Part shown: positions 40,230 through 47,141 of the stretch, piece by piece
Layout: the number at the start of each line of letters is the position of its first letter
Numbering within the stretch: the stretch's first letter is position 1
Assembly: GCF_036226765.1 (NCBI RefSeq)
Contig: NZ_CP109017.1
Location: forward strand, 4,527,001-4,591,000
Length of the DNA stretch: 64,000 bases
Direction: 5' to 3'
Source: Streptomyces sp. NBC_00670
Lineage (GTDB): Bacteria; Actinomycetota; Actinomycetes; Streptomycetales; Streptomycetaceae
Notes under the pieces: model-generated
What the model was told of the DNA's origin: nothing
Database searches by the model: none
The model's input: only the letters and a program-made list of their open reading frames with translations
Position numbers and translations under genes: made by a program

Positions 40230-41564
40230 TTACGCCATCCGGGCCGCGGCCGTACGGCGGGCCGCACGCGTCCCGGCGAGGGTGATCGCCGCGACGCCCG
40301 CCAGCGCGAGGAGGCCGAGGGACACCGTCCCCGCCCACCCCGTCGCGTGGTAGGCCGTCGCCCCCAGCGTGGCCCCCACGCTGGAGCCGATGTAATACCC
40401 CGACTGATACAGCGCCTGCGCCTGCGCCCGCCCGTGCGTCGCCGTCCGGCTCACCGCCGAGGACGCCACCGCATGCCCCGCGAAGAACCCCGCGGTGATC
40501 AGCACCAGCCCCAGCAGCACCGGCACCAGCGAATCCGCCAGCGACAGCAGCAGCCCCGCCGCCGTCGTGCCACCGGCCAGGTACAGCGCCCCGCGCCGGC
40601 CGAGCCGCCCCACCAGCCGCCCCGCCGTGGACGCCGAGACCGTACCCACCAGGTACACCAGGAAGATCGAGCCGATGACGCCCTGCGGCAGCGAGAACGG
40701 CGCGTCGGTCAGCCGGTAGCCGATCACCGTGTAGACCCCGCCGAAGACCGTCATGAACAGCGCGCCGATCGCGTACAGCCGGCGCAGCAGCGGGTTGGAC
40801 AGGTGGTCGCGGAGCGCGCCGAGCAGCACGCGCGGCCGCAGCGAGCCCGCCGTGAAGTGGGCCGGCGCCGGCAGCAGCAGCCGGAACGCCACCGCGCACA
40901 CCACCGCCACGACGCCGATCGTGCCGACGGCCACCCGCCAGCCGAACAGCTGCGCGACCCAACCGGTGATCAGCCGGCCGCTCATCCCGCCGACGCTGTT
41001 GCCCGCCACGAACAGCCCGATCGCCGTCACCAGCGCCTTGGGCCGCACCTCCTCGGCCAGGTACGCCGTCGCCGACGCGGGCAGTCCGGCCAGGGCCGCG
41101 CCCTGCACGGCGCGCAGCGCCACCAACGCGCCGATCGACGGCGCGAACGGCACCAGCAGTCCCACGGTGACCGCGACCGCGAGTGAGCCGGTCATGACCG
41201 TGCGCCGCCCGTACCGCTCCGACAGCGCGCTCATCGGCAGCACGAACAGCGCCAGACCGCCGGTCGCGGCCGCCACCGTCCAGCTCGCCGCACCCGCCGT
41301 CACCGCCAGGTCGTCGGAGATCAGCGGGAGCAGGGCCTGCGTGGAGTAGAGCAGGGCGAAGGTCGCGACGCCCGCGAGGAAGAGCGCGAGACTCATTCGC
41401 CGGTAGCCGGGACCGCCCGGGGTCAGCCGGGAGTCGGCGGCGGACGCGGAGTCGGACGCGGAGTCGGGCATGGTGTCGGAGGGCAGGGCGGGGGCATCGG
41501 CTGCGGCGTCGGCGGGGGCGTCGGCGCTCACCCTGGTGAGCGCCCCGGTATCGGCGGGAGACAT
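40230..41564 (-). CDS. MFS transporter (YnfM/CynX-like)
   Basis: The 444-residue carrier has ~12 hydrophobic helices after a 70-residue Asp/Ala/Ser-rich N-terminus. Family marks are LYSTQALLPLISDDLAVTAGAASWTVAAATGGLALFVLPMSALSERYGRRTVM (the MFS loop 2-3 motif ERYGRR) and LVGRLGRRGALYLAGG. ATG 41564 is chosen; earlier in-frame ATGs exist but lie beyond the LysR promoter. It is divergent from a LysR gene with only 66 bp between, so it is probably controlled by it. YnfM-type carriers export sugars or drugs, but the substrate is not visible. Confidence 0.88.
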   Translation of the reverse strand: MSPADTGALTRVSADAPADAAADAPALPSDTMPDSASDSASAADSRLTPGGPGYRRMSLALFLAGVATFALLYSTQALLPLISDDLAVTAGAASWTVAAATGGLALFVLPMSALSERYGRRTVMTGSLAVAVTVGLLVPFAPSIGALVALRAVQGAALAGLPASATAYLAEEVRPKALVTAIGLFVAGNSVGGMSGRLITGWVAQLFGWRVAVGTIGVVAVVCAVAFRLLLPAPAHFTAGSLRPRVLLGALRDHLSNPLLRRLYAIGALFMTVFGGVYTVIGYRLTDAPFSLPQGVIGSIFLVYLVGTVSASTAGRLVGRLGRRGALYLAGGTTAAGLLLSLADSLVPVLLGLVLITAGFFAGHAVASSAVSRTATHGRAQAQALYQSGYYIGSSVGATLGATAYHATGWAGTVSLGLLALAGVAAITLAGTRAARRTAAARMA

Positions 41565-41630
41565 GCCTCGAACGTACGGATCACTCCGCTCATCCGTCCA
41601 ATGCATGAAACCGCCATAATCGTTCCTGTG

Positions 41631-42605
41631 ATGCATGAGCAGAGGTCGCAGCCGTACCTGTCACCGTCCGGTGACACAAGTGACATGGAAGACATCGTCG
41701 CGGCACTCGCCCCGCGCCTCGCGTACTTCGCCGGTGTCGCCCGTACCGAGCACGTCACGCGGGCCGCGCGCGAGATGCGGGTGCCGCAGTCGACGCTGTC
41801 CCGGGCCATGGTCCGGCTCGAACAGGACCTCGGCGTCGACCTGTTCGCCCGCCGCGGCCGCACCGTCGCCCTCACCCCGGCCGGCCGCACCTTCCTGCGC
41901 TCCGTCGAACGCGCGCTCGCCGAGATCGGCCGGGCCGCCGAGGAGGTGCGCGCGGACGCCGACCCGGCCGCCGGCAAGGTCGCCTTCGGCTTCCTGCACA
42001 CCATGGGCTCCGAGACCGTCCCGGGGCTGATCCGCGCCTTCCGCGCCGACCATCCCCGGGTCCGCTTCAGCCTGGTGCAGAACTACGGCGAGGCCATGCT
42101 GGAGCGGCTGCGCGCGGGCGAGCTGGACCTCTGTCTGACCTCGCCCGTGCCGGACGCCCCCGACCTCGTCGGACGGCGGCTCGACGAGCAGAAGCTGCGC
42201 CTCGTCGTCCCGGCCGACCACCGCCTCGCCGGACGCCGTCGGGTGCGGCTCGCCGAGGCCGCCGACGAGGCGTTCGTGACCCTGGAGCCCGGCTACGGAC
42301 TGCGCCGCATCACCGACGACGTCTGCCGCGCGGCCGGGTTCGTCCCGCGCGTCGCCTTCGAGGGCGAGGAGGCGGAGACCCTGCGCGGGCTGGTCGCGGC
42401 CGGGCTCGGCGTCGCGCTGCTGCCGCCGCCGGCCGTGCCGCGCCCCGGGGTCGTCGAGCTGACCGTCACCGCGCCGCGCGCGGTGCGCGAGATCGGCGTG
42501 GCCTGGATGGAGGGCCACCCGGACACCCCGCCGGTGGCCGCGTTCAAACGGTTCCTGCTCTCCCGCCGCGGAAAGCTGCTCTCCACCGCCCCGGACGGCC
42601 TCTGA
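41631..42605 (+). CDS. LysR-family regulator
   Basis: The 324-residue protein has an N-terminal winged helix (LAYFAGVARTEHVTRAAREMRVPQSTLSRAMVRLEQDLGVDLFARRGRTVALTPAGRTFL) and a periplasmic-binding-like effector domain (GKVAFGFLHTMGSETVPGLIRAFRADHPRVRFSLVQ, GELDLCLTSPVP). The start is uncertain: ATG 41631, ATG 41601 and ATG 41688 are all in frame; ATG 41631 is chosen as a compromise. Family starts usually lie just before MEDIVAALAPRL (41688). Two ATGCAT hexamers 30 bp apart (41601, 41631) may be its binding sites. Its target is probably the divergent MFS gene. Confidence 0.85.
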   Translation: MHEQRSQPYLSPSGDTSDMEDIVAALAPRLAYFAGVARTEHVTRAAREMRVPQSTLSRAMVRLEQDLGVDLFARRGRTVALTPAGRTFLRSVERALAEIGRAAEEVRADADPAAGKVAFGFLHTMGSETVPGLIRAFRADHPRVRFSLVQNYGEAMLERLRAGELDLCLTSPVPDAPDLVGRRLDEQKLRLVVPADHRLAGRRRVRLAEAADEAFVTLEPGYGLRRITDDVCRAAGFVPRVAFEGEEAETLRGLVAAGLGVALLPPPAVPRPGVVELTVTAPRAVREIGVAWMEGHPDTPPVAAFKRFLLSRRGKLLSTAPDGL

Positions 42606-42613
42606 GCCGCGAA

Positions 42614-42638
42614 GCCGGGGGCGACCGTCACCCCCGGC
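42614..42638. terminator. Hairpin between convergent LysR and hydrolase genes
   Basis: GCCGGGGG / CCCCCGGC, 8-bp stem with a 9-nt loop. The loop contains the hydrolase stop codon (42628-42630), so the two genes' 3' ends share the element. Confidence 0.6.
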
Positions 42639-43389
42639 GCGTCTGCCCGAACCCCGCCGCCAGCGGCATCCGCAGCCCCAGCGGCGGGGGCGCCGCCAGC
42701 GCGTCCTGCACCGGACGGGAGAACGGCCGCCCGAACAGCGCCCCCCGTACGAAGTCCTCGGCCAGCGCGTGCACTTCGGACCGGTACTGGTGCAGCCCGT
42801 GACCGTCGGAGTGCACCTCGAACCGGCACACGTCCCGGTTGGCCTTCTTCGCCCGCGCCGCCAGCCGGAAGGACAGCTCCGGATCGGTACGCCGGTCACT
42901 GGTGCCGTGCACGATCAGCACCCGGCGCCCGACGAGCTGCTTCACCGGTTCGGGTGGCACCGCCACGTCCTCCTCCGGCAGCCAGGGGGCCACGGCGACC
43001 ACGGAGTTGACGGCCGCGTGCCCGCCCGCGTGCAGCGCCGCCCGGCCGCCCATGCCGAGGCCGAGGAGACAGACGGAGACGTCCCCGTACCGCCGTAACA
43101 CCTCCTCCACGGCCCAGGAGGCGTCCCGGGAGAGGTGCGCCTCGCTGCCGTTCCAGCCGCGGTAGCGGTAGTGCACCGCGTGCACCGCCAGACCGTCCTC
43201 CCGGCCCGCACGGGTCAGCCGGCGCGCGAGCGCGCGCACCCCGGCGGCCGACCTCAGCGCGGACGGCCTGCGCTCGGAGTCCTCCTGGCCGTCCGGGAGC
43301 AGCAGCACCACACCGCTCACCGCTCTCGCCTCCGGACCGAGCGCCCTCCCCAGCCGGGCCCGGCGAACCGCCGTCGCTTGCTGTGCCAT
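42628..43389 (-). CDS. Alpha/beta-hydrolase fold protein lacking the nucleophile Ser, with a TTA codon
   Basis: The 253-residue protein has the hydrolase fold: VVLLLPDGQED at strand 3, a nucleophile-elbow position reading VCLLGLGMGGRAAL, VLIVHGTSDRRTDP with the acid, and SDGHGLHQY with the His. In active enzymes the elbow is GxSxG; here the Ser position is Gly (GLGMGG), so the usual nucleophile is absent. It may be a non-enzymatic or alternative-mechanism protein. The Leu codon in EEVLRRYGD is TTA (43096-43098, minus strand), the only in-frame TTA I found in the window, so translation should depend on the bldA tRNA and occur late in growth. It is convergent with LysR and divergent from adenosine deaminase. 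Confidence 0.8.
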   Translation of the reverse strand: MAQQATAVRRARLGRALGPEARAVSGVVLLLPDGQEDSERRPSALRSAAGVRALARRLTRAGREDGLAVHAVHYRYRGWNGSEAHLSRDASWAVEEVLRRYGDVSVCLLGLGMGGRAALHAGGHAAVNSVVAVAPWLPEEDVAVPPEPVKQLVGRRVLIVHGTSDRRTDPELSFRLAARAKKANRDVCRFEVHSDGHGLHQYRSEVHALAEDFVRGALFGRPFSRPVQDALAAPPPLGLRMPLAAGFGQTRRG

Positions 43390-43473
43390 GACAGAACATT
43401 CTCAGAAGTCGTGGTGTACGCCATCCGTCCGCGCGATCACTGTTACGTATCGACGAGTTGCCTCCCTCTGGTG

Positions 43474-43486
43474 TCTACGCGCGTAG
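43474..43486. promoter_or_regulatory. Nucleoside-regulon palindrome, site 4
   Basis: TCTACGCGCGTAG with the perfect 12-bp palindrome, 17 bp upstream of the adenosine deaminase ATG. Identical to site 2. Its position over the leader fits repression. Confidence 0.7.
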
Positions 43487-43502
43487 GGGCTATGGTGCGG
43501 CA

Positions 43503-44618
43503 ATGACGAGCCAGCACGAGCACACCCCCAGCTCCGATCAGATCCGCCGCGCGCCCAAGGTCCTGCTGCACGACCACCTCGACGGCGGACTGCGCCCCGG
43601 CACCGTCGCCGAACTCGCCCGCGCCACCGGCTACTCCGGTCTCCCGGAGACCGACGCCGACAAGCTCGGCCTCTGGTTCCGCGAGGCCGCCGACTCCGGG
43701 TCCCTGGAGCGGTACCTGGAGACCTTCTCGCACACCGTCGGCGTGATGCAGACCCGCCAGGCGCTGGTACGGGTCGCCGCCGAGTGCGCGGAGGACCTCG
43801 CCGAGGACGGCGTCGTCTACGCCGAGGTGCGCTACGCCCCCGAACAGCACCTCGAGGCCGGGCTCACCCTGGAGGAGGTCGTCGAGGCCGTCAACGAGGG
43901 GTTCCGCGAGGGCGAGCGGCGCGCCCGGGAGAACGGCCACCGCATCCGCGTCGGCGCCCTGCTGACCGCGATGCGGCACGCGGCCCGCTCCCTGGAGATC
44001 GCCGAGCTCGCCAACCGCTACCGCGACCAGGGCGTCGTCGGCTTCGACATCGCGGGCGCGGAGGCCGGCCACCCGCCCACCCGGCACCTGGACGCCTTCG
44101 AGTACCTGAAGCGGGAGAACAACCACTTCACGATCCACGCCGGCGAGGCCTTCGGGCTTCCCTCGATCTGGCAGGCGTTGCAGTGGTGCGGCGCCGACCG
44201 CCTCGGACACGGCGTGCGCATCATCGACGACATCGAGGTGCACGACGACGGCTCGGTGACGCTCGGCCGGCTCGCCGCCTACGTCCGCGACAAGCGCGTA
44301 CCGCTGGAGCTGTGCCCGAGCTCCAACCTCCAGACCGGGGCCGCCGCCTCGTACGCCGAGCACCCCATCGGGCTGCTGCGCCGGCTGCACTTCCGCGCGA
44401 CGGTCAACACCGACAACCGGCTGATGTCGGGGACCAGCATGAGCCGCGAATTCGAGCACCTTGTCGACGCGTTCGGTTATACGCTCGACGATCTGCAATG
44501 GTTCTCGGTCAATGCTATGAAGTCAGCATTCATTCCTTTCGATGAACGGTTGGCGATGATCAATGACGTGATCAAGCCGCGTTACGCCGAGTTGAAGTCC
44601 GAATGGCTGTTCCAGTAG
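43503..44618 (+). CDS. add: Adenosine deaminase
   Basis: The 371-residue zinc enzyme deaminates adenosine and deoxyadenosine to inosine forms. Motifs are PKVLLHDHLDGGLRP (metal HxH, with the D at the third position), VVGFDIAGAEAGHPP, NHFTIHAGEAFGLPSIWQAL (metal His and catalytic Glu), DRLGHGVRI (His) and RATVNTDNRLMSGTSMSREF (metal Asp and adjacent Asp). Length and order match the add family. ATG 43503 is chosen over an earlier frame from 43458, which would run through the palindrome. It shares the operator sequence with the nucleoside transporter units, so it belongs to the same regulon though it is ~5 kb away. Confidence 0.93.
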   Translation: MTSQHEHTPSSDQIRRAPKVLLHDHLDGGLRPGTVAELARATGYSGLPETDADKLGLWFREAADSGSLERYLETFSHTVGVMQTRQALVRVAAECAEDLAEDGVVYAEVRYAPEQHLEAGLTLEEVVEAVNEGFREGERRARENGHRIRVGALLTAMRHAARSLEIAELANRYRDQGVVGFDIAGAEAGHPPTRHLDAFEYLKRENNHFTIHAGEAFGLPSIWQALQWCGADRLGHGVRIIDDIEVHDDGSVTLGRLAAYVRDKRVPLELCPSSNLQTGAAASYAEHPIGLLRRLHFRATVNTDNRLMSGTSMSREFEHLVDAFGYTLDDLQWFSVNAMKSAFIPFDERLAMINDVIKPRYAELKSEWLFQ

Positions 44619-44795
44619 GGATGTCTTGACCTGCGATTTCTCTGAGGTCGGGAGACGGAAAGTGATTTTCGGCAGTGTCTGCCTCCATGAATTCTTCACC
44701 CTCCTGGTGTGAAGGGATGTTTGCGGCGGGTGGTTCCCCGTGTTTACGGTCGGGGACCGCTCATCCCCGTCAACGCATTCAAGGACGCATTCACT

Positions 44796-45155
44796 ATGAA
44801 GCAGTCTGCTGCCAAGACCCTCGGTGTCGCCGCCCTCGGTGCCGCCTTCGCCGCCGCGGGCGCGGGTGCCGCGAACGCGGCCCCGGCCGTACCGGACGTC
44901 ACCTCGGGCCTGGACACCGTCACCCACGCGCTGCCGGCGGACGGCGTCGCCAAGACGCTGCCCGGCGCGGGTGAGGCGCTCGGTCAGGGGCAGGGCGCGC
45001 TCGGCCGCACCCTGGAGGCCGCGGAGCCGGCCGCGCAGCACGCGCTCCCCGGTGGTCAGGACGGCAGCGGGCCGCTCGGCGGGCTGCTGGGCGGCCTGCC
45101 GGTGCAGGGTCTGCCGACCCACGGCCTGCCGGTGAACGGGATCCCGCTGGGCTGA
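44796..45155 (+). CDS. Small secreted protein, Gly/Pro/Leu-rich
   Basis: The 119-residue protein has a clear signal peptide (MKQSAAKTLGVAALGAAFAAAGAGAANAAPA) with an AxA cleavage site. The mature part is low-complexity: VPDVTSGLDTVTHALPADGVAKTLPGAGEAL and repeats GGLLGGLPVQGLPTHGLPVNGIPLG. I do not recognise a function. The gene at 51564-51980 is of similar design. AAGGA lies 10 nt upstream of the ATG. A very strong terminator follows, suggesting high expression. Confidence 0.75.
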   Translation: MKQSAAKTLGVAALGAAFAAAGAGAANAAPAVPDVTSGLDTVTHALPADGVAKTLPGAGEALGQGQGALGRTLEAAEPAAQHALPGGQDGSGPLGGLLGGLPVQGLPTHGLPVNGIPLG

Positions 45156-45184
45156 CGTCCTCGGCGCCGCGCCGCACACCGTAC

Positions 45185-45228
45185 GACGTCGGTGGGCGCC
45201 CTCTGTCCGGAGGGCGCCCACCGACGTC
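45185..45228 (+). terminator. Very strong intrinsic hairpin after the secreted protein gene
   Basis: A perfect 19-bp stem: left arm 45185-45203 (GACGTCGGTGGGCGCCCTC), loop TGTCCG, right arm 45210-45228. It is the longest perfect stem I saw in the window. Confidence 0.8.
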
Positions 45229-45319
45229 TCCGTGTGTTCGGGGCGACGGCTCGGCGGGCGGGCGGACCGGGCGGACCGGGTGGGCCGGGTGGGTCACCGG
45301 CTCGGGTGGACCGGGGCGG

Positions 45320-45520
45320 TCACCAGGCCGAGGCCGTCTTGTGCTCCGAGGGCAGCAGGATCCACAGGGCTATGTAGAGCAGGAACTGCGGGCCCGGTAG
45401 CAGGCACGAGACCAGGAAGATCACGCGCATCGTCGTCGCGGAGGTACCGAAGCGGCGGGCCAGGGCCGCGCACACTCCGCCGATCATCCGTCCGTTGGTG
45501 GGGCGGGCCAGGGTGGTCAT
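45320..45520 (-). CDS. PspC-domain small membrane protein
   Basis: The 66-residue protein matches PspC (PF04024): RPTNGRMIGGVCAALARRFGTSATTMRVIFLVSCLLPGPQFLLYIALWILLPSE, with two close hydrophobic segments. PspC-like proteins act in envelope stress, often as part of sensor systems. GGAGGGCTCC precedes the ATG on the minus strand (GGAG spaced for ATG 45520). It is a single gene between a small secreted protein (+) and a VanZ-like gene (-). Confidence 0.88.
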   Translation of the reverse strand: MTTLARPTNGRMIGGVCAALARRFGTSATTMRVIFLVSCLLPGPQFLLYIALWILLPSEHKTASAW

Positions 45521-45639
45521 GGAGGGCTCCTTCGCATCGCGTCACACAGCGTGGGTGGGGCGGACCGCTGTCACTGCTGGTGAGCGGTTCGCCGTCGTGA
45601 AATCCACGCTACGCGGACGAAGCGGGCGCTGTCGTCACT

Positions 45640-46221
45640 CTAAGGAGCCACTTCGACCCTGGGAATCGTCGGGGTCCGACCCTGAGAGGGTTCGGGTGCC
45701 GGCTCCTCCCCGGGGAGGGCGGCGCCGTACCCGCCCTCGGCCCGGCGGCGGAGCCGGGCGCGGGCCGCGGGGACGACGGCGAGGTGGGCCAGGGCCACGC
45801 CGGTCGTGTTGAGCAGCAGGCAGTCGACGTCCACGACCTGGCCGGGGACGCCGGTCTGAGCGAGCGTGATGGCGAGGGAGAGGAGGGCGCCGGCGGCGGT
45901 GGTGCGGATGAGTGAGGCGAGGGGGGAGGCGTGCAGGCGGGCGTGCACGGCGGGGAGGAGGACGCCGAGGGGGGCGAGCAGGGCGAGCCCTGCCGTGATC
46001 CTGCGAGCCGCTTCCGCGGGGGGGAGGGCGAGGTCGGCCCTGATGCCGGCGAAGGGGCGGAGGTTGGCGGGGCTGACCCAGGGGACGTCCAGGGGGCGGA
46101 GGGTGAGCCAGGCGACGAGGGTGAGGTGGGCGACGAGGAGGGCGACGCCTGTCGCGCGGAGGCGCGGGGTGGGGTTGACGCGGGGCGTCGTGTTGTCGCG
46201 GGTGGGGCCTTGTCGCTGCAC
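45640..46221 (-). CDS. VanZ-family membrane protein
   Basis: The 193-residue protein has about four to five membrane helices (ATGVALLVAHLTLVAWLTL, ITAGLALLAPLGVLLPAVHARL, TTAAGALLSLAITLAQT, LLLNTTGVALAHLAVV). The VanZ-like motif LRPF..I appears as NLRPFAGIRADL. The conserved late helix motif VDVDCLLLNTTG is typical (DxDDxxxNxxG). VanZ proteins give low-level teicoplanin tolerance, though most bacterial members have no known role. A copy of the dispersed repeat follows on its right side. Start MQRQGP at 46221. Confidence 0.82.
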   Translation of the reverse strand: MQRQGPTRDNTTPRVNPTPRLRATGVALLVAHLTLVAWLTLRPLDVPWVSPANLRPFAGIRADLALPPAEAARRITAGLALLAPLGVLLPAVHARLHASPLASLIRTTAAGALLSLAITLAQTGVPGQVVDVDCLLLNTTGVALAHLAVVPAARARLRRRAEGGYGAALPGEEPAPEPSQGRTPTIPRVEVAP

Positions 46222-46265
46222 GACTGCGTAGACGCGGGGGGTGGGGGGATCGGTTCCGGGGGGTT

Positions 46266-46345
46266 TTGTTCGCCCCCGCCGCCCCTACCCGTCCCATCCT
46301 CAACCTGGGGGCTCCGCCCCCAGGCCCCCGGAGGGGGAGGGGGAG
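46266..46345 (-). repeat. Dispersed mosaic repeat, copy 4 (degenerate)
   Basis: CGCCCCCGCCGCCCCTACCC, then GTCCCATCCTCAACCTGGGG, then GCTCCGCCCCCAGGCCCCCGG, closely matching the left part of copy 2. The following TTGTGGCTGGGCGCGCTCGC seems a decayed version of its right end. It lies in the 46222-46481 gap, which holds no gene. Confidence 0.6.
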
Positions 46346-46481
46346 TGGGGTGGGTGCAGGTGTGGGTGGGTTGTGGCTGGGCGCGCTCGCGCGGCGGAGC
46401 CGCATGTGTCACGGCCCCGCGCCTTCGGCGGGGCCTGCGTGGCCCCGCCGCTGCTGCGAGAGCGCGGGGCCGTCGCTCCGG

Positions 46482-47141
46482 TTACGGAGTCCCGACCGGC
46501 TTGGGGTTCGGGGGTTCCGTCGACGGGTGGGTGCGTAGGGCTGTCGTGCAGGTGTAGCGGTTCAGGGGGGTCGGGGCGGGGCCGCCCAGGATGACCGTGC
46601 CGTCGTCCGCCGCCGTGGCCTCCGAGTCGGCGAACGTGCAGATGACCTGGGCCAGCTCGGCGGGGGACAGGCGTTGCGGGCGGACGCTCAGACGGAACGT
46701 GTTCTCCGGGTCGCGGCGGTCCGGGCCGCTGACCCGCAGCGCCTGCCGCACGTCCGTCGAGTAGCCCGCCTCCGACTCCGCCGCTGACGGCTTCGCCGCG
46801 AGTTCGTCGAGGAGGCCCTGTGCCACCAGGACCCGCCGCTCCGCCTCGGCCGTGCCGTCGGGTATCCGCACCGAGCGGTCCACCGCCACCAGCTGGCCCG
46901 AGCACAGGAGGAACGCCTGTACGGGTATGCCGGGGCCGGCCGTGGCCGTGCTCTCCGCCGCCGGCAGCGAGCACGGCAGCCGCGAGGGCGCCGGGCCGAA
47001 GTCGGTCGGCACCTGGGTGGAGCGGATGCCGCAGCCGGCCAGCACCGCCGCCAGCAGGGGGAGGAGGACCGCCCCCGCGGCCCTCCGCTGCCGCCGCCGC
47101 TGGTGCCGCTGCCGGGACGCGCCCGGTTCGTGCCGCCTCAT
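46482..47141 (-). CDS. Lipoprotein of the afsQ operon
   Basis: The 219-residue lipoprotein has a basic N-terminus and a lipobox (LLPLLAAVLAGC at ~36). The rest is exposed: PTDFGPAPSRLPCSLPAAE, VQAFLLCSGQLVAVDR, then a GerMN-like region (AERRVLVAQGLLDELAAKPSAAESEAGYSTDV). It is coupled to the kinase gene (ATG 47141 overlaps its stop, ATGA). In S. coelicolor a lipoprotein gene likewise sits next to afsQ2 and may tune sensing of outer-face conditions. The function of this one is inferred from linkage. Confidence 0.8.
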   Translation of the reverse strand: MRRHEPGASRQRHQRRRQRRAAGAVLLPLLAAVLAGCGIRSTQVPTDFGPAPSRLPCSLPAAESTATAGPGIPVQAFLLCSGQLVAVDRSVRIPDGTAEAERRVLVAQGLLDELAAKPSAAESEAGYSTDVRQALRVSGPDRRDPENTFRLSVRPQRLSPAELAQVICTFADSEATAADDGTVILGGPAPTPLNRYTCTTALRTHPSTEPPNPKPVGTP

